A stretch of DNA of 64,000 nucleotides, from positions 6,667,803-6,731,802 of the forward strand of contig JAKTNV010000024.1 in the NCBI GenBank assembly GCA_022747635.1, in the 5' to 3' direction. Origin of the DNA: Hetaerina americana. Its lineage: Eukaryota; Arthropoda; Insecta; Odonata; Calopterygidae. Within the stretch, counting starts at the first letter, position 1, and every line of letters starts with the position of its first letter. Under the pieces are notes generated by a model. That model saw only the letters and a list, made by a program, of their open reading frames with translations, ran no database searches and had not been told where the DNA came from. This document shows, one piece after another, positions 1 through 10,981 of the stretch. Both the position numbers and the translations under genes were made by a program.

Positions 1-2239
1 TCATTAGCTGTGGAAAACCATATTTTTCATAGAGCAAATTTCCTTTTCATGTGGAAATGTTATAACTAATTTCCAACCATTTATTGTGTACATAATCACC
101 AAAAAAACATTCATGGAGCTAAATGCACATAAACGCTGTCCTTATGATCAACAGTAATATAATTGATGTTAATATCACCTGATCCCCTTGAAAATGGAAG
201 TTCAAAACAACGCTTTTATCAGCGAAATGATTGCGTTAAAGAATGTTGCCAAGAGACCATGGGATGTAAAAAAAATAAATCATTTTAAGAAGAAAATTTT
301 GAATTTCTTGGTATTGACGCTTGCATTCACTGAGCACTAAAATGAAAACTCGAATTTTGTTCTTATCACCTCCATGACAAATCACACAGTAAGCCCAACA
401 GGTGCAAAATTATTTTATAGTATTATAACTGTTTTATAAGAAACGTAAATGGAAATTACCCAATGACAAATATCGAGGACCTATTAGGCTGATATATAAA
501 GATCTATGCTAAGCTTGTGAGAACTAACCACGATTTTATGAATTTTTTTCTCAGGCACACAAAGCCCAAGCCCGGTATGAGATTTGAATCACATTTTCGT
601 ATAGGCTGATATAGTCCAGAAACCAGACACGATAAACCAAGTTACAAACGTGAGCGTACTCTAATTGGTACATTGCACATTGTCGCACATTGATCTCAAT
701 CCCTCAAGTCTCCCACGTGAATTTTTGCCATATCCATCGTTAATATTGTATTTGGTCAGTTAGGGTGCTTAAATGACAGTCTTCATACTGATTCTACGAT
801 GAATTAAATTTGTCACCAGTATGCCACCCAATACTGTTAGATTTCACGTGGCGTGCGCTTTAGCGTCAGTTTGAAGGAATTTTCATCCGCCCAGGGGCGT
901 ACTTCCTCTGGGATATTCGACAGGCAAGCATTCCGGTCCTAGAGCATGGCACGGTCTGTTCACCCAATAGAAATATCTAAAATCTCCTTCTACCTACATA
1001 CGTTCGACAACCCGTGGGCTAACACCACGCAAAAATTACTCCATTTCGCGGGGGAAAAACTGTGGTGTGACCGCTGATTCAAGTTTTTGAGGTGTAAAGA
1101 ATTTTTTTTTGGTAAAAGGGCTTTGGGGTGAAAGGCTGATATTCGACAACGCGATGAACGTTTCTTAGCTAAAACTTCCATCCAGTGTGTTTCTTGTAGT
1201 CCCGAGACACATTATATTAGTCTACGAATCATAAAACTTACTATTCATCGATGGCAAATGGTCAAGTTTTTTGGTGCAGTTATCCGCTGATAAATCGAAG
1301 TAGATCGTGAAGTTAGAGAGTAAGGGTTGCATTATGAAACTGAGTTGTATCGCGTGCAAAAGAACCATTGTTATATTTGTATTGTACTTGTAAGGGGCTT
1401 ACGAATATATTTAACTCTCATTTGTTTTCAGAATAATCAATGTACTGACGTTTGAACCAAATTTTCCGCTGTGGCTCAAGGTTTTTTAATGTTTTACGTC
1501 TTCCTGAAGGTTCACTCAGGAAGAACATGTCCCTTCATTACACCAGGCTCCACCAATGGCTCAATATTTTGTACCTTTCATCACATCTTTATCGTCATGA
1601 ATCGATCAATAGTTACCCTTCCCGCCTCAGAGTAAGGGAAATAGGTAAAAAAGAGGGCCATACCTGTATGGAAATTTAAACTCTCAAACTTAATTCTTGA
1701 GTTAACTCATCGATTAAATCTATGTAACTAAATATCAGCGGTCGGATCGAAAGCATCATTAAAGAAGGAAAGAAAGAGCAGTCCATTAAGTATTAAGAAA
1801 TGAAACGATTTCGGAAACATGCGAGAAGGGCCGGAAATAGGCGTGTGCCTGCAGCATGAGGCTCCCAGGGTTGTAAGGTGATGAAAGGGTTATGTAGTGC
1901 TCCAATGCCTAAGGCGCGTGTAGCGGCTAACGTCTGCTCTCAATTGTGACTGAACTAACGCTTAGTTAAGTGATTCCCTTAAAAGGCAGACAAACATCCA
2001 GATTCAAGAAGAAATGAGGGGCATAATTACCTCCTCAAAATTTCGGAACACTGTACAAAATTTCCCGATAAATTACGCCCTCGTGTTAATACTGCAGATT
2101 TGTAAGAGTAATTTAGAAAATTCAATTAATGGCATGAAAAGGCAATTGCATTAAGTTTCCATGAGCTTAACGATGAAAAATAAATAAATATCTATATATT
2201 ATGAAAATAAATAGTAAGTATTAGATGAATTAACTTCGC
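1..2239. other. no recognisable feature
   Basis: AT-rich DNA with only short ORFs (75 codons or fewer) that resemble no family I know. I see no repeat family shared with the rest of the window, no tRNA-like boxes and no tandem array. Confidence 0.6.
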
Positions 2240-2400
2240 ATCAAGGACGTAGAGTCGTAGTTGTCTTCGCGCCCGTTCCACCTCTCTCCTTCCAAGCTGC
2301 GCATGCGCGGAAGGGGAGCTATGTTTTGACGCGAGAGAAGAGAGGGCTGAGGACGAGGTGGAAGGAGGGAGAGACGAGAATGTAAATAAATATGGTCGGT
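2240..2400. promoter_or_regulatory. CpG-rich patch with an NRF1-type site, candidate promoter
   Basis: A small island of CpG dinucleotides in AT-rich surroundings. It contains TGCGCATGCGCG at 2298-2309, which matches the palindromic NRF1 (insect Erect wing) consensus YGCGCAYGCGCR. Such sites are typical of unmethylated promoters of housekeeping genes. I found no adjacent exon on either strand, and a minus-strand ORF of 132 codons across the patch resembles nothing known. Promoter function is inference from one motif and base composition. Confidence 0.35.
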
Positions 2401-3286
2401 AGCTGAGGTTATTTCGCTTTCTGTGCGTTTGAAAACATTGGATCGCTTCGGCAGAATCGGGGAATGTCGACTTTTGAAAAGGAACGAACTTAGATAACTC
2501 GGGGAGTGGTTGGCGACGTATCGTCGTCAAGGCGATCGATATCTGTCTCCTCACAAAACGTAAACAGATTAGCATACTCACTCGCAACACTCAACGCGAC
2601 TCGCTTTTTGAGCGGAAATCGATGCGGAGAATGTGAAGTTTATGAAAGATGTTATTGAATACTTCCGATTCATCTACGAATCTCGGTTCATAATATTTAT
2701 GGTGCGCGTTATACAAACTAAATTTCAGGCTAACGCTCTGTAGAGGAAATGAAGAAAAATGAAAATCTCGTTTTTTCCTCGCACAAATATAGATCAAAAT
2801 AGAGAAGCTAGCAATCGCGTAGGAGATAATTAGGACTATCAGTATATAGATGTTGTTTCGGTATCTAGTATGTTATTTCCTGCATGCTTTTTTATTTTAT
2901 AGACCCATATTTTTAACAATTTTATCGCATGAGTGAAATATACGTTCACACCGCGATCCGAGGTAATTCCGCGTTCTTTTGAGGAGCTGAATTCGAAGGT
3001 GAAGTGGGTCGGGGCGCAGTTTATTGTCCGTGTAAATTAAAGCATTTGCCCAATTGTCCCACGATTTAACCGGGGTGACTTGGTTTGGAGTCGGATTTAA
3101 GGGGTAAATAATAGATTGGGAAATTTTTATCGGGGCATTGGAGTGGACTTCATATACTTGCCGCCTGTCCTTGCCTCGTGTTGGGAGCCTCTCAATCGTT
3201 CGGGAGTACATTATACGATTGAGGCATCGCGGAAGGTAGCGAATAGGATTCAGGAGCATATTAGGAGAATTTAGCATATTTCGTTG
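2401..3286. other. no recognisable feature
   Basis: Mixed-composition DNA. A minus-strand ORF of 126 codons (2897-3277) has no family resemblance, and its length is expected by chance in a window this size. Confidence 0.5.
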
Positions 3287-3369
3287 TTAAGCGGATAAAA
3301 TAATACTTTGTAATTCCACAGATTTACAGTAAATCTGTGGAATTACAAAGTATTATTTTATCCGCTTAA
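3287..3369. repeat. near-perfect palindrome, 41-bp arms
   Basis: The arms 3287-3327 and 3329-3369 are exact reverse complements of each other with a single base (3328) between them. The outer ends read TTAAGCGG and CCGCTTAA. Single-stranded, this would fold into one uninterrupted hairpin. It could be a miniature inverted-repeat element, a replication-generated hairpin product, or a fold-back artefact of sequencing or assembly. Confidence 0.95.
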
Positions 3370-3879
3370 GAATGAACCGATTCCATAAAATAACGCCTGA
3401 AACCATCGATCATATTTCGTTGGTTAGAAATTATGTTTAACTAGTGGGAATTTAAATAGATGTATTTTGTTTGTCCTCCTGATAAACTTGATTATAACAA
3501 CCAAAATTATAATAATCATAGTTACAGGTACAGGTAAGGCCCTAAATGAACGTAACTTTGAACTTTACTGCTAGAGTCATCTATGATGTCAGAAGAACAA
3601 ATCGTATCAGGTCCTATTTAAGCTGCATAGTAGGACTGAAGTTACAGACATGACTTTGTAGTCCCTATATGAATTCGCAATGCTTACCTAAGATAGGCTA
3701 GGCCGTCTGATTAGTGTTTGGTACCTGATTGACACTATTGATACATTCATTATTTGCCCTATCAACAAAACGTACCATAGGTTCCACAAAATATTCACCA
3801 CATCTACAATTCATCTCTGTAGTTCGATTAGTAACAAATAATAACGTACTATTCCACTTTTAATAAAATATACTTGTGT
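3370..3879. other. no recognisable feature
   Basis: AT-rich DNA between the palindrome and the LINE-B/hammerhead-like block; nothing recognised. Confidence 0.5.
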
Positions 3880-3916
3880 TGTGACGGAGGTTTCGACTTT
3901 ACATTGTCATCTTCAG
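3880..3916 (-). repeat. hammerhead-like motif, best-preserved copy
   Basis: On the minus strand the order is CTGAAGA (3916-3910), one T, a 3-bp stem GAC/GTC with an 8-base loop, GAAAC (3894-3890), four bases, then GTC (3885-3883). This is the order of conserved elements of a type I hammerhead ribozyme core: CUGANGA, stem II, GAAA, very short stem III, GUH. Against a working ribozyme: an extra T lies between CTGAAGA and stem II, and I cannot see a stem I pairing the flanks. It lies downstream of the LINE-B fragment on the same strand. Similar motifs recur near 32.5, 48.5 and 61.5 kb. Confidence 0.5.
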
Positions 3917-3996
3917 GGATATGATGTTGATGGGTGCAAATTTATATATTTTCCTCTTAGACAGAAAGGGGAAGTTTGGGGGTAATAGGGGGGGGT

Positions 3997-4215
3997 CTAT
4001 CTTTCTAATCTTGAATGATCATGTCTTCTAAAGTAATTTGGGATTTTTTTAATGTGTTGAGCGTCTTCGGAAAACTGATCAGTCTCCAATTTACTTAAGA
4101 GATTTAGTTTAAAAATTAATCTTTGTTTTCCGAGGGGATCCCACCCCAAATCCTTTAAAAATTTTGTCACATTGCTGTATCTGTCAGGAACCGATTTACT
4201 ATGATACGAGTACAT
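3997..4215 (-). mobile_element. LINE-B fragment: reverse transcriptase ORF C-terminus
   Basis: The minus-strand reading frame of about 72 residues contains FLKDLGWDPLGKQR, then NLLSKLETDQFSED and IKKIPNYFRR. Comparable tails (LGWEPL..RR) are found at the C-terminus of Jockey/CR1-type non-LTR retrotransposon polyproteins, after the reverse transcriptase domain. The copy at 22213-22412 is a close relative (LGWDPL, NLLSK, ETDQFSED, IKKIP shared). The reverse transcriptase domain itself is missing, as in a 5'-truncated insertion. The clade assignment is approximate. Confidence 0.7.
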
Positions 4216-5807
4216 CAGATCACGAACGTAAAATTAGGGAGACACATTTATTGCTCAAATTTCTTGTGTTTAAAATACTTAGTGCTTTTTTATGTCACAT
4301 TTACGTAATTGGAACTTTGAATATAACCAATATATGCATATCTCACTGCGGCGAAATATTCAGCTGAAAATATAAGATTTTATAATGTGTAGGGGCTTAG
4401 TGCAAAACGAATAATATTTGCCTCAGGATGTTTTGTACTTAGATGAATACTTATCCCCACTGAACGGCGATCAATATTACTATCGTCATCTACAAACAAA
4501 CGAATATAATGCTTATGCATTAATATCCAGCACTTGAAATAAATTGTTTAGGCTTCGCTGGCGTTTTAACTTTAAACCATTAGATTGCAATATACTTTTA
4601 ACCTCTCGCATTCGGAGAATTGTTTCATAAATTAAAGTTAATCCTTAGAGTCTGTGAGTCATTCCAGATTGCATGTCTGATACCAACGAGAGAGATTACT
4701 CAGGTTTGATTACACGGTCAAGGATATGAAATTTTTAGATAATATCAAGTTATTCTTTCCTTAAAACTGGCTATGATATCGTCAACCTTCACCGTGCATT
4801 GCGAGGGTGTTGGCAGATTCAGGTGAAGGTCCTATTTCTACTGGAAAACTCACTCTCAGCGGAAGGCATAGGTTTAGGTCGAGAAATCGTCAACGAATAT
4901 CAAAATGGTATTTTGTTGGCGCAGGGGGGACGTCCCGGAATCGTCCAGAATACACGTCTTTTAGCGACCATGATTAGAAAATTTAACGGAAACGAAACAC
5001 ATAACTACCCTTTGAGTGAAAGTTGAAGCAAATTTATGAAGCATTGCTTATTTGCTGACTGACTGATATCGTGTTTTTGAGATATTTCAGTAGGGACGGT
5101 GGAGTCAGCTCAACTACAATGTGCACAAAATACGATTACGCTATCCGTATTATAAAACAGCGATGGTACTTTTTCGCGATCATATAAATTGGTATGACAC
5201 GTTTTAACGCTTTACGGCATTATCAGGTACTATTATGCGTAATTGCTACTATAATTGTGTTTAATACGAGTATTCAAAATGTTCACGAAGTAAAGCCTAA
5301 AGAAGTGGTGTTTGCGATTACACTACGTTTAATATTTCTTTTCCAGATACACCTATGGAGTGGTTTGGAAGAATAACTTCGTGAGAATTAATTTTGCAAT
5401 TAAAAACGGCATCTAATAAAATTATTTTTAATTCTAACGGTTAAGACAACGGTTATAGGTTGGTTAAACGTTATATTGTAACATATTCCGGACATCAACG
5501 CGACCAATTATGTCAGATATCCCCACTATTACTGCAAGGGCTATATGAATATTTTATTTCTTTCAGTAAGGGGTTTCTAAATAATTCAAGGTTTGCAACG
5601 TATTTTAGGGATCGGGAATAGGGCACCACCCAGTTCTCTAGAAGGAAAACTATTAAAAAAAAGCCCCTCCGCAAGTAAGCACAAGACGGTACAATTCAAT
5701 ATTAACGTACTCGATCATCGAAAGTAAATCATATGGGAATAATCATCTTGGATAGAACTTAACATCAAATGCGTCGCAGCGCGTTGAATCTACCTATTTT
5801 GCCTACC
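4216..5807. other. no recognisable feature
   Basis: AT-rich DNA with only short ORFs (75 codons or fewer) of no recognisable family. No repeats shared with other parts of the window. Confidence 0.5.
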
Positions 5808-5809
5808 TA

Positions 5810-5959
5810 CTACCTTGATCAAAAAGTTCCCGGAATAACCACCGTGTGGCGCTCCCATCGTTTCGATTTGAGTTCTGTTTTTTTTGTTAAATTGGTACAT
5901 CTGTTGTTGATATTCCCTTTAAATCTTAGTGTCATAACTTGACATTTGCAAAAGTTACG
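5810..5959 (+). repeat. left 150-bp terminal inverted repeat of mariner
   Basis: Pairs with 6990-7139. I count five mismatches, all within the outer 54 bases; the inner 96 bases are identical. The region precedes the transposase start at 6015, so this arm looks like the original 5' untranslated end of the element. Confidence 0.93.
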
Positions 5960-6014
5960 TAGCCAAGAGTACATCTATCTCTGTGTGTGTTGGCGATTTT
6001 TTACAATTTCAGAA

Positions 6015-7130
6015 ATGGATTTAAATTTGCAACAACGAACTTGTATTAAATTTTGCGTAAAAAACGGATTTAGTGGCGCACGGACGTTGGAAATGTTGGA
6101 AAAGTGTTTCGGCAACGATTCTCTAAAAAAAACGGTCGTTTACCAGTGGCACGAGCGGTTCAGAAGTGGTCGTGAGTCAATCTAAGATGATGAACGCAGT
6201 GGCAGACCATCGACATCGAAAGTCGGTGAAAAAATTGATAAAGTAAAAGAAATGTTGGTCAATAACCGCAAATTAACCATCAGAGAAATAGCGGAGGACT
6301 TGAACATTGCCTATGGATCCGCCCAAGACATTGTGGTTAATGATTTGGGTTTCCGTCGTGTAGCAGCAAAGTTGGTTCCAAAAGACCTCAATTTCATGCA
6401 AAAAAGAGACCGTGTTGACGTCGCAAAAGACATGATTTGCGAGGCTGAATCCGATCCCACATTCATCAAAAGGATCATTACTGGAGACGAGACGTGGGTT
6501 TATGAGTACGACACGCAATCCAGACATCAGGCAAGTGAATGGCGTTCACCAAATGAGCCGAGACCAAAAAAACCACGTCGTTTTCAGTCAAAAAAGAAGG
6601 CAATGCTGACGGTTTTCATGGATTACAACGGTGTAGTGCATCATGAATTTTTGCCAGAAGGCCAGACAGTAAACAAAGAGTATTATTTGGGCGTTATGAG
6701 ACGTTTGCGTGAAGCAATTCGCCGAAAGAGACCAGAAATGTGGGCAGAAAACTCGTGGATTTTGCACCATGATAACGCACCGTCGCACAGTGCTATCATT
6801 ATTCGTAATTTTTTGACGAAAAATGCAACAAATACCATCCAACAGCCACCGAATTCACCTGATTTGGCTCCCTGTGACTTCTTTCTGTTCAATCGAGTTA
6901 AAAAACCATTACGGGGAACGCGTTTTAGCAGCCGAGAGGAAGTAATGGAAAAATCGCAGGAAGCACTGATGGACATACCGAAAACCGACCGTAACTTTTG
7001 CAAATGTCAAGTTATGACACTAAGATTTAAAGGGAATATCAACAACAGATGTACCAATTTAACAAAAAAAACAGAACTCAAATCGGAAAGATGGGAGCGC
7101 CACACGGTGGTTAGTCCGGGAACCTTTTGA
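6015..7130 (+). pseudogene. mariner transposase pseudogene (D,D34D)
   Basis: The ATG at 6015 fits the usual mariner start, followed by a first helix-turn-helix region (Q-T-C-I-K-F-C). A TAA at 6183-6185 interrupts the frame just before DDERSGRPS, where related proteins have a glutamate codon. After the stop the frame stays open to 7130. Visible motifs: the inter-domain VPKDL (normally WVPKxL), TGDETWV (first Asp codon 6486-6488), HHDNAPSH (second Asp, 6771-6773) and SPDLAPCDFF (third Asp, 6876-6878). 34 residues separate the last two aspartates, the mariner signature. The last ~25 residues of the family are missing: from about 6990 the frame reads backwards through a copy of the element's own 5' end. 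A one-stop, end-replaced pseudogene. Confidence 0.92.
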
Positions 7131-7139
7131 TCGAGGTAG
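6990..7139 (-). repeat. right 150-bp terminal inverted repeat of mariner
   Basis: Inverted copy of 5810-5959. It overlaps the end of the transposase frame and has replaced the sequence that should encode the protein's C-terminus and the original 3' untranslated region. Confidence 0.93.
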
Positions 7140-7141
7140 TA

Positions 7142-7789
7142 TATAATCTATTTTCTTGAATTACAAGATAGACTTCTTGTAGAAATAATATATTTTGAAG
7201 CACGATCCTAAGTGTACCTTTAAAAATAAAATGTTCATAAATAATATACGCCACGACATGGCAAAGCGGAAATTAAATTCTGAGTGACCAATTTGAGAAA
7301 TTAAATCTGGCACATATACTACCGAGAAACCTTCAGAGGAAACGTTAATATGAGATAGCAATTGAGCGGAGCTAGGAGCATTTTTATCATCATCCTTCCG
7401 GTCTTCTAATTTCCACTCACCCCATACTGCGAGCGATGATAATTCTTTGAGACGTTTTGCATGCCTTCACAAACAATCATCAGGGTATTTTTTAAAGCAG
7501 GCAATTTCTTGTCATGAGAATTTATCAAATTCACACATGTAAAATGAATTTAGATTTAGATGCGTTTTGAAAGAAATACATCTCCATTATCACCGAATAA
7601 AAAATAATTAATGGAACTAATGGTACGGAAAAAACATCAGAAAGTTCCTACCGAAGCACTCGTTTGGAAGTTCAAAGTCTCAATGTGGGGTATTGTTGTT
7701 CCAATGTCAATTTGTCGTTTTACTGATTGGGCATTTACCGAGTTAACTGATTAAGCCTCATTGAATTCGCTCAAATAACGACTACCAAT
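7142..7789. other. no recognisable feature
   Basis: AT-rich DNA without a recognised gene or repeat. Confidence 0.5.
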
Positions 7790-8195
7790 AGGATATCGAC
7801 AAAATATATACAGTACCAATACTAATTATTCCCTCCTCGCTGGCGATCATATCTATTCTGATATCTAATAGTACGAGGAATAAACGACATTTAAATCTAC
7901 TCCTTCTACTATCTATATCCCTCATTTTATGTACGTGAACTGATCTACTACAGTAGGTCGGGGCCTTTAATACAAGATGTCTTTAACATCCTCGGATAAG
8001 TGACCTGCCTGGAGTTTATGCTGAAAATTTAACCTGTATTTCAACCTACGGTCAACCATTGCCTCCCATCCTAATTCTTCCAATAGTATCGTGACGCTGC
8101 TATGTTGTTGATAACATCTTTTCACAAACCTATCTGCCCTATGTTGCACACGATCTATTTCCGAAACTAAGCCTACCTCGTGAGGATCCCATCCA
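7790..8195 (-). mobile_element. LINE-B fragment: C-terminal RT tail plus 3' region
   Basis: Minus strand, from 8195 down: WDPHEVGLVSEIDRVQHRA, then DRFVKRC, then LLEELGWEAMVDRR and LSEDVKDILY ending near 7967. WDP, a VQ-RA-RFV block and LGWE-RR form the familiar tail of Jockey/CR1-like retrotransposon ORFs. A frameshift near 7970 moves the frame to APTY...HVHKMRDIDSRR...RFK. The non-coding tail down to about 7790 is homologous to the minus strand of 21990-22212, which fixes the 3' side. It belongs to a different subfamily from the 4.0-kb copy. Confidence 0.75.
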
Positions 8196-10804
8196 CTCTC
8201 AAATCAATCTCGTTTAGTTAATTATGAAGCACACGAGTGATTTTAAATACTTGTTCATGTAGGGCGTTTGTATCATCACAATAATGCGGCACACCAAATA
8301 TAATTTAAGGAAGGAAAACACCAAGAAAAACACTTTTTTTAAAGATATTTCGGTGAGCCCTGGCAACTTCATCGGGACTCATCTCACTCTGAGGAAGGTG
8401 GCAGGGAACAGAGAAAGGTTAAAATAAAGTGAATCCTTTTTTGTCTATATCGTTTGGTGTATCGCATTATTGTGACGATAAACGTTCTACAATGCCACAA
8501 TGGTGTAATGCCTTTGGGCATTATATATTTAATCATGTTGAACAGTATGAATTTTCCGGCAATTCCAGTCGCCAACACAAAAATATGCTTTGGATAATAC
8601 GCAGCACACCGAGACTAAATTACGCTCGGGCGTATCATCCTCAAGAATGAAGAAACACAACGGGTTGCGGGAGCGTGTTTATTTTGCTGACATTATTACC
8701 TAGCTCCAAGCAGCGGGATGCGTGACTGGCCTAGACCCGAATCTGGTGCTAATAGAATCCTTTCGTTCACAGGTACCTCTATCGGCCCATCGTTCGAATC
8801 TTCTCGTTTAGATCGTGAGAAGGCAATCACCAGCCGCGAATTAACTTCCAGCCGCAAGAAGACCCTTGGGCATCGGGTTGCTACCGAGTTCTCGTGCCAA
8901 TAACCGGGGTGATAAAACATCGCGAGTTATACACGTATATTAATTCACTTCATCAAACCGTGCACGAAAATATAATTCATAATGACACACATTAAAATAC
9001 ATAATTATCGAAATTCAGTAATTCACAACGATATCATTCGAAGGAGTGAAAATCTGGCAACACGGAGGAGAGGGAATTGTCAGATTTTTTTCTTAACGAG
9101 CACACAAATATTCTCTCACTTGCGCTACCATTGTCTAGCGCAGTGGATGCATAATTCCTTTTCTATCGTGCACCAACGGCGGAGGTCACTTCACGCCACA
9201 AATTACACGCTCGTGCATCTATTTAGAAACCGTATGGACACTGTCCACACGAAGAGGTCATTACAGGGCATTCGAAAAATAGTCCCTCTTGGCTTTCCTT
9301 ACTGAAGCCTTAACACAAATATATAACGAAGTGATGATGCACGTCGGATGCTGGTTGGTATACTACGAACACAGAGACAGAAAGGAGTTCAAATCTGATG
9401 GACACAGCACTCGCCTGGGACGAACGTTATCGCCTTACGGTCACGCCTTCTGGGGCATGGTCCTGTCGTCATGATTTCATAATTCTCAAAATAAATGTAT
9501 CTAACTTTGCGACCTCAGCTTTAGTGGGTTTTTTATTTATGCCTATACAGCCATAAAATAATATGACAACACAATTAACTGAAATACTCACCAAACTTGA
9601 AAACATCATGTGATTAGTGGTTTAAAAAAGATAAATATTTGGAAATTGAACAGTTTTCACGATAGCATGATAATTTGAATAGACCATGGGGTAATCGATT
9701 TAGTCTGATAAAAAGATTGGGCACATTGGACGGCAGGAAGAGAGGTAAAAAATATATTCAGCTGAATAATGGTTGGCTGCAATGCGGGATGTCGCAGTAT
9801 TTACTGTCGCGCTAGTCAGGTCTTAAAAGTGTAGCAGTCTCTAAACCCGTCTGAAACCTTCCTTGAATGGCAAACTACTGATAATAAAGGTGAAAACTTG
9901 GCCGAGCTGTATACTCTTAAACCGGCGCCGGAGCTTTGGCGAGGTCAGCGAGGAAGTCCGTGGTGTGGGCTTTGGGACAAAAGGCCTCCTTCACTGTCGG
10001 GTATTGTGAGGCGAGCTCATGAGAAACCTTCTCACCTAAAAAATGATATCCTCGACGATTTCCTTCCTGCGAACCCAAGCTTTTCACCCACTCTTGATTA
10101 AGACGCCTAGATTTCTCGGCAGTCATGACATCGTCGGCCCTGGATCATGCTTTTGGTGCGGATGTGTTGCATCGCCGTTCGTATATCCCGGTTGACTGGC
10201 AACAAATTCTAAAATTTGTCTTCACCTCTTTTCCCGGCAATCCGTCATACACTCCGAAGGACCTGATACACATTTTGAAATCGACTCACATTAAGAATGG
10301 TCGAGGATACCTATTGTCGGCAGAATACTTTCACGTTACTTCAAGGTATCTTCTTCGACCGGCAGTAATACTTCCAATTATCCGTTTCCTTTTCATCTGT
10401 TTCGAGTTTCACCGAAGTATTGGCCGTCCCACCTTGGTTCAACTCAACGAGTTTGTAAGCAATTGCCAGCTGCTGTCGAAGAAAATACTTCAGATAGCCT
10501 CAGATGGGACGTTCTCATCCGGACTTCCCGATGCATTGCGTCAGGATTGGATCCAAGTGGGCGGAAGTGAAGCCGGTTTCCACTCCACAAAAATATACTC
10601 ACCCTTCCTTCCCCTTCGTCCTGATTATCGCCTTCATGCTGCACACTTGGCAGTGGCAGAATACCTCTTGCGATATTTCTTATGACTTTTCATTCCCTAA
10701 ATATTTAAAAATACTAATGCCTGGGTGGTAAGGAGATAAAACTTTTAAGTGCCAACCCCGATTGACAATATCCTCTAGTGACTTCGATGACGTCGATCAG
10801 GAAT
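8196..10804. other. no recognisable gene; one long anonymous ORF
   Basis: A plus-strand frame of 186 codons (10125-10685) and a minus-strand frame of 69 codons (9917-10126) lie here. Neither shows a recognisable domain, signal peptide or repeat homology, and one frame of this length is expected by chance in 64 kb. Base composition around 9.9-10.7 kb is slightly more GC-rich than its surroundings. Confidence 0.45.
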
Positions 10805-10981
10805 AATCGATAACTATTCCCTTTTCAAGTGAACTAGACTGCCTACCGGATGGAATATTGAGGCGATGGAAATATATCCATGTACTCGGCATATTAGCCA
10901 TGCCAAACGATACCTATTCCATTTTCAAGTGGGATAGACTACTTACTGCATGGAATATCGAGGTAATGGGGATATATCGAT
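10805..10981 (+). repeat. short tandem repeat, ~105-bp units, second unit split by LINE-A
   Basis: Unit 1 (about 10805-10905) and unit 2 (starting about 10908) share CTATTCC, TTTTCAAGTG, TAGACT, TGGAATAT and GATATATC-like blocks in the same order. Unit 2 breaks off near 10981 and its remaining part (TATTAGCCATGCC) resumes at 11561-11590 on the other side of the LINE-A insertion. Confidence 0.75.

Larger units (their letters stand above)
5810..7139 (+). mobile_element. mariner transposon with 150-bp inverted termini, inactive
   Basis: A 1,330-bp element flanked by TA on both sides (5808-5809 and 7140-7141), the target-site duplication of the Tc1/mariner superfamily. The termini begin CTACCTTGATCAAAAAG (left) and CTACCTCGATCAAAAGG (right, minus strand). 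The inverted repeats are 150 bp long, whereas most mariners have about 30 bp. The inside carries one transposase frame with an in-frame stop and an abnormal C-terminus. It cannot encode a full transposase, though both ends could still be substrates for a related enzyme. Confidence 0.93.

Noticed and set aside
2897..3277. 126-codon minus-strand frame
   Set aside because: No family resemblance and normal AT-rich composition; chance length.
6273..7003. Minus-strand frames of 84-106 codons
   Set aside because: Antisense shadows of the mariner transposase.
10125..10685. 186-codon open frame
   Set aside because: Longest anonymous frame outside the mariners, but no domain, signal or repeat homology; about one frame of this length is expected by chance in 64 kb read in six frames.
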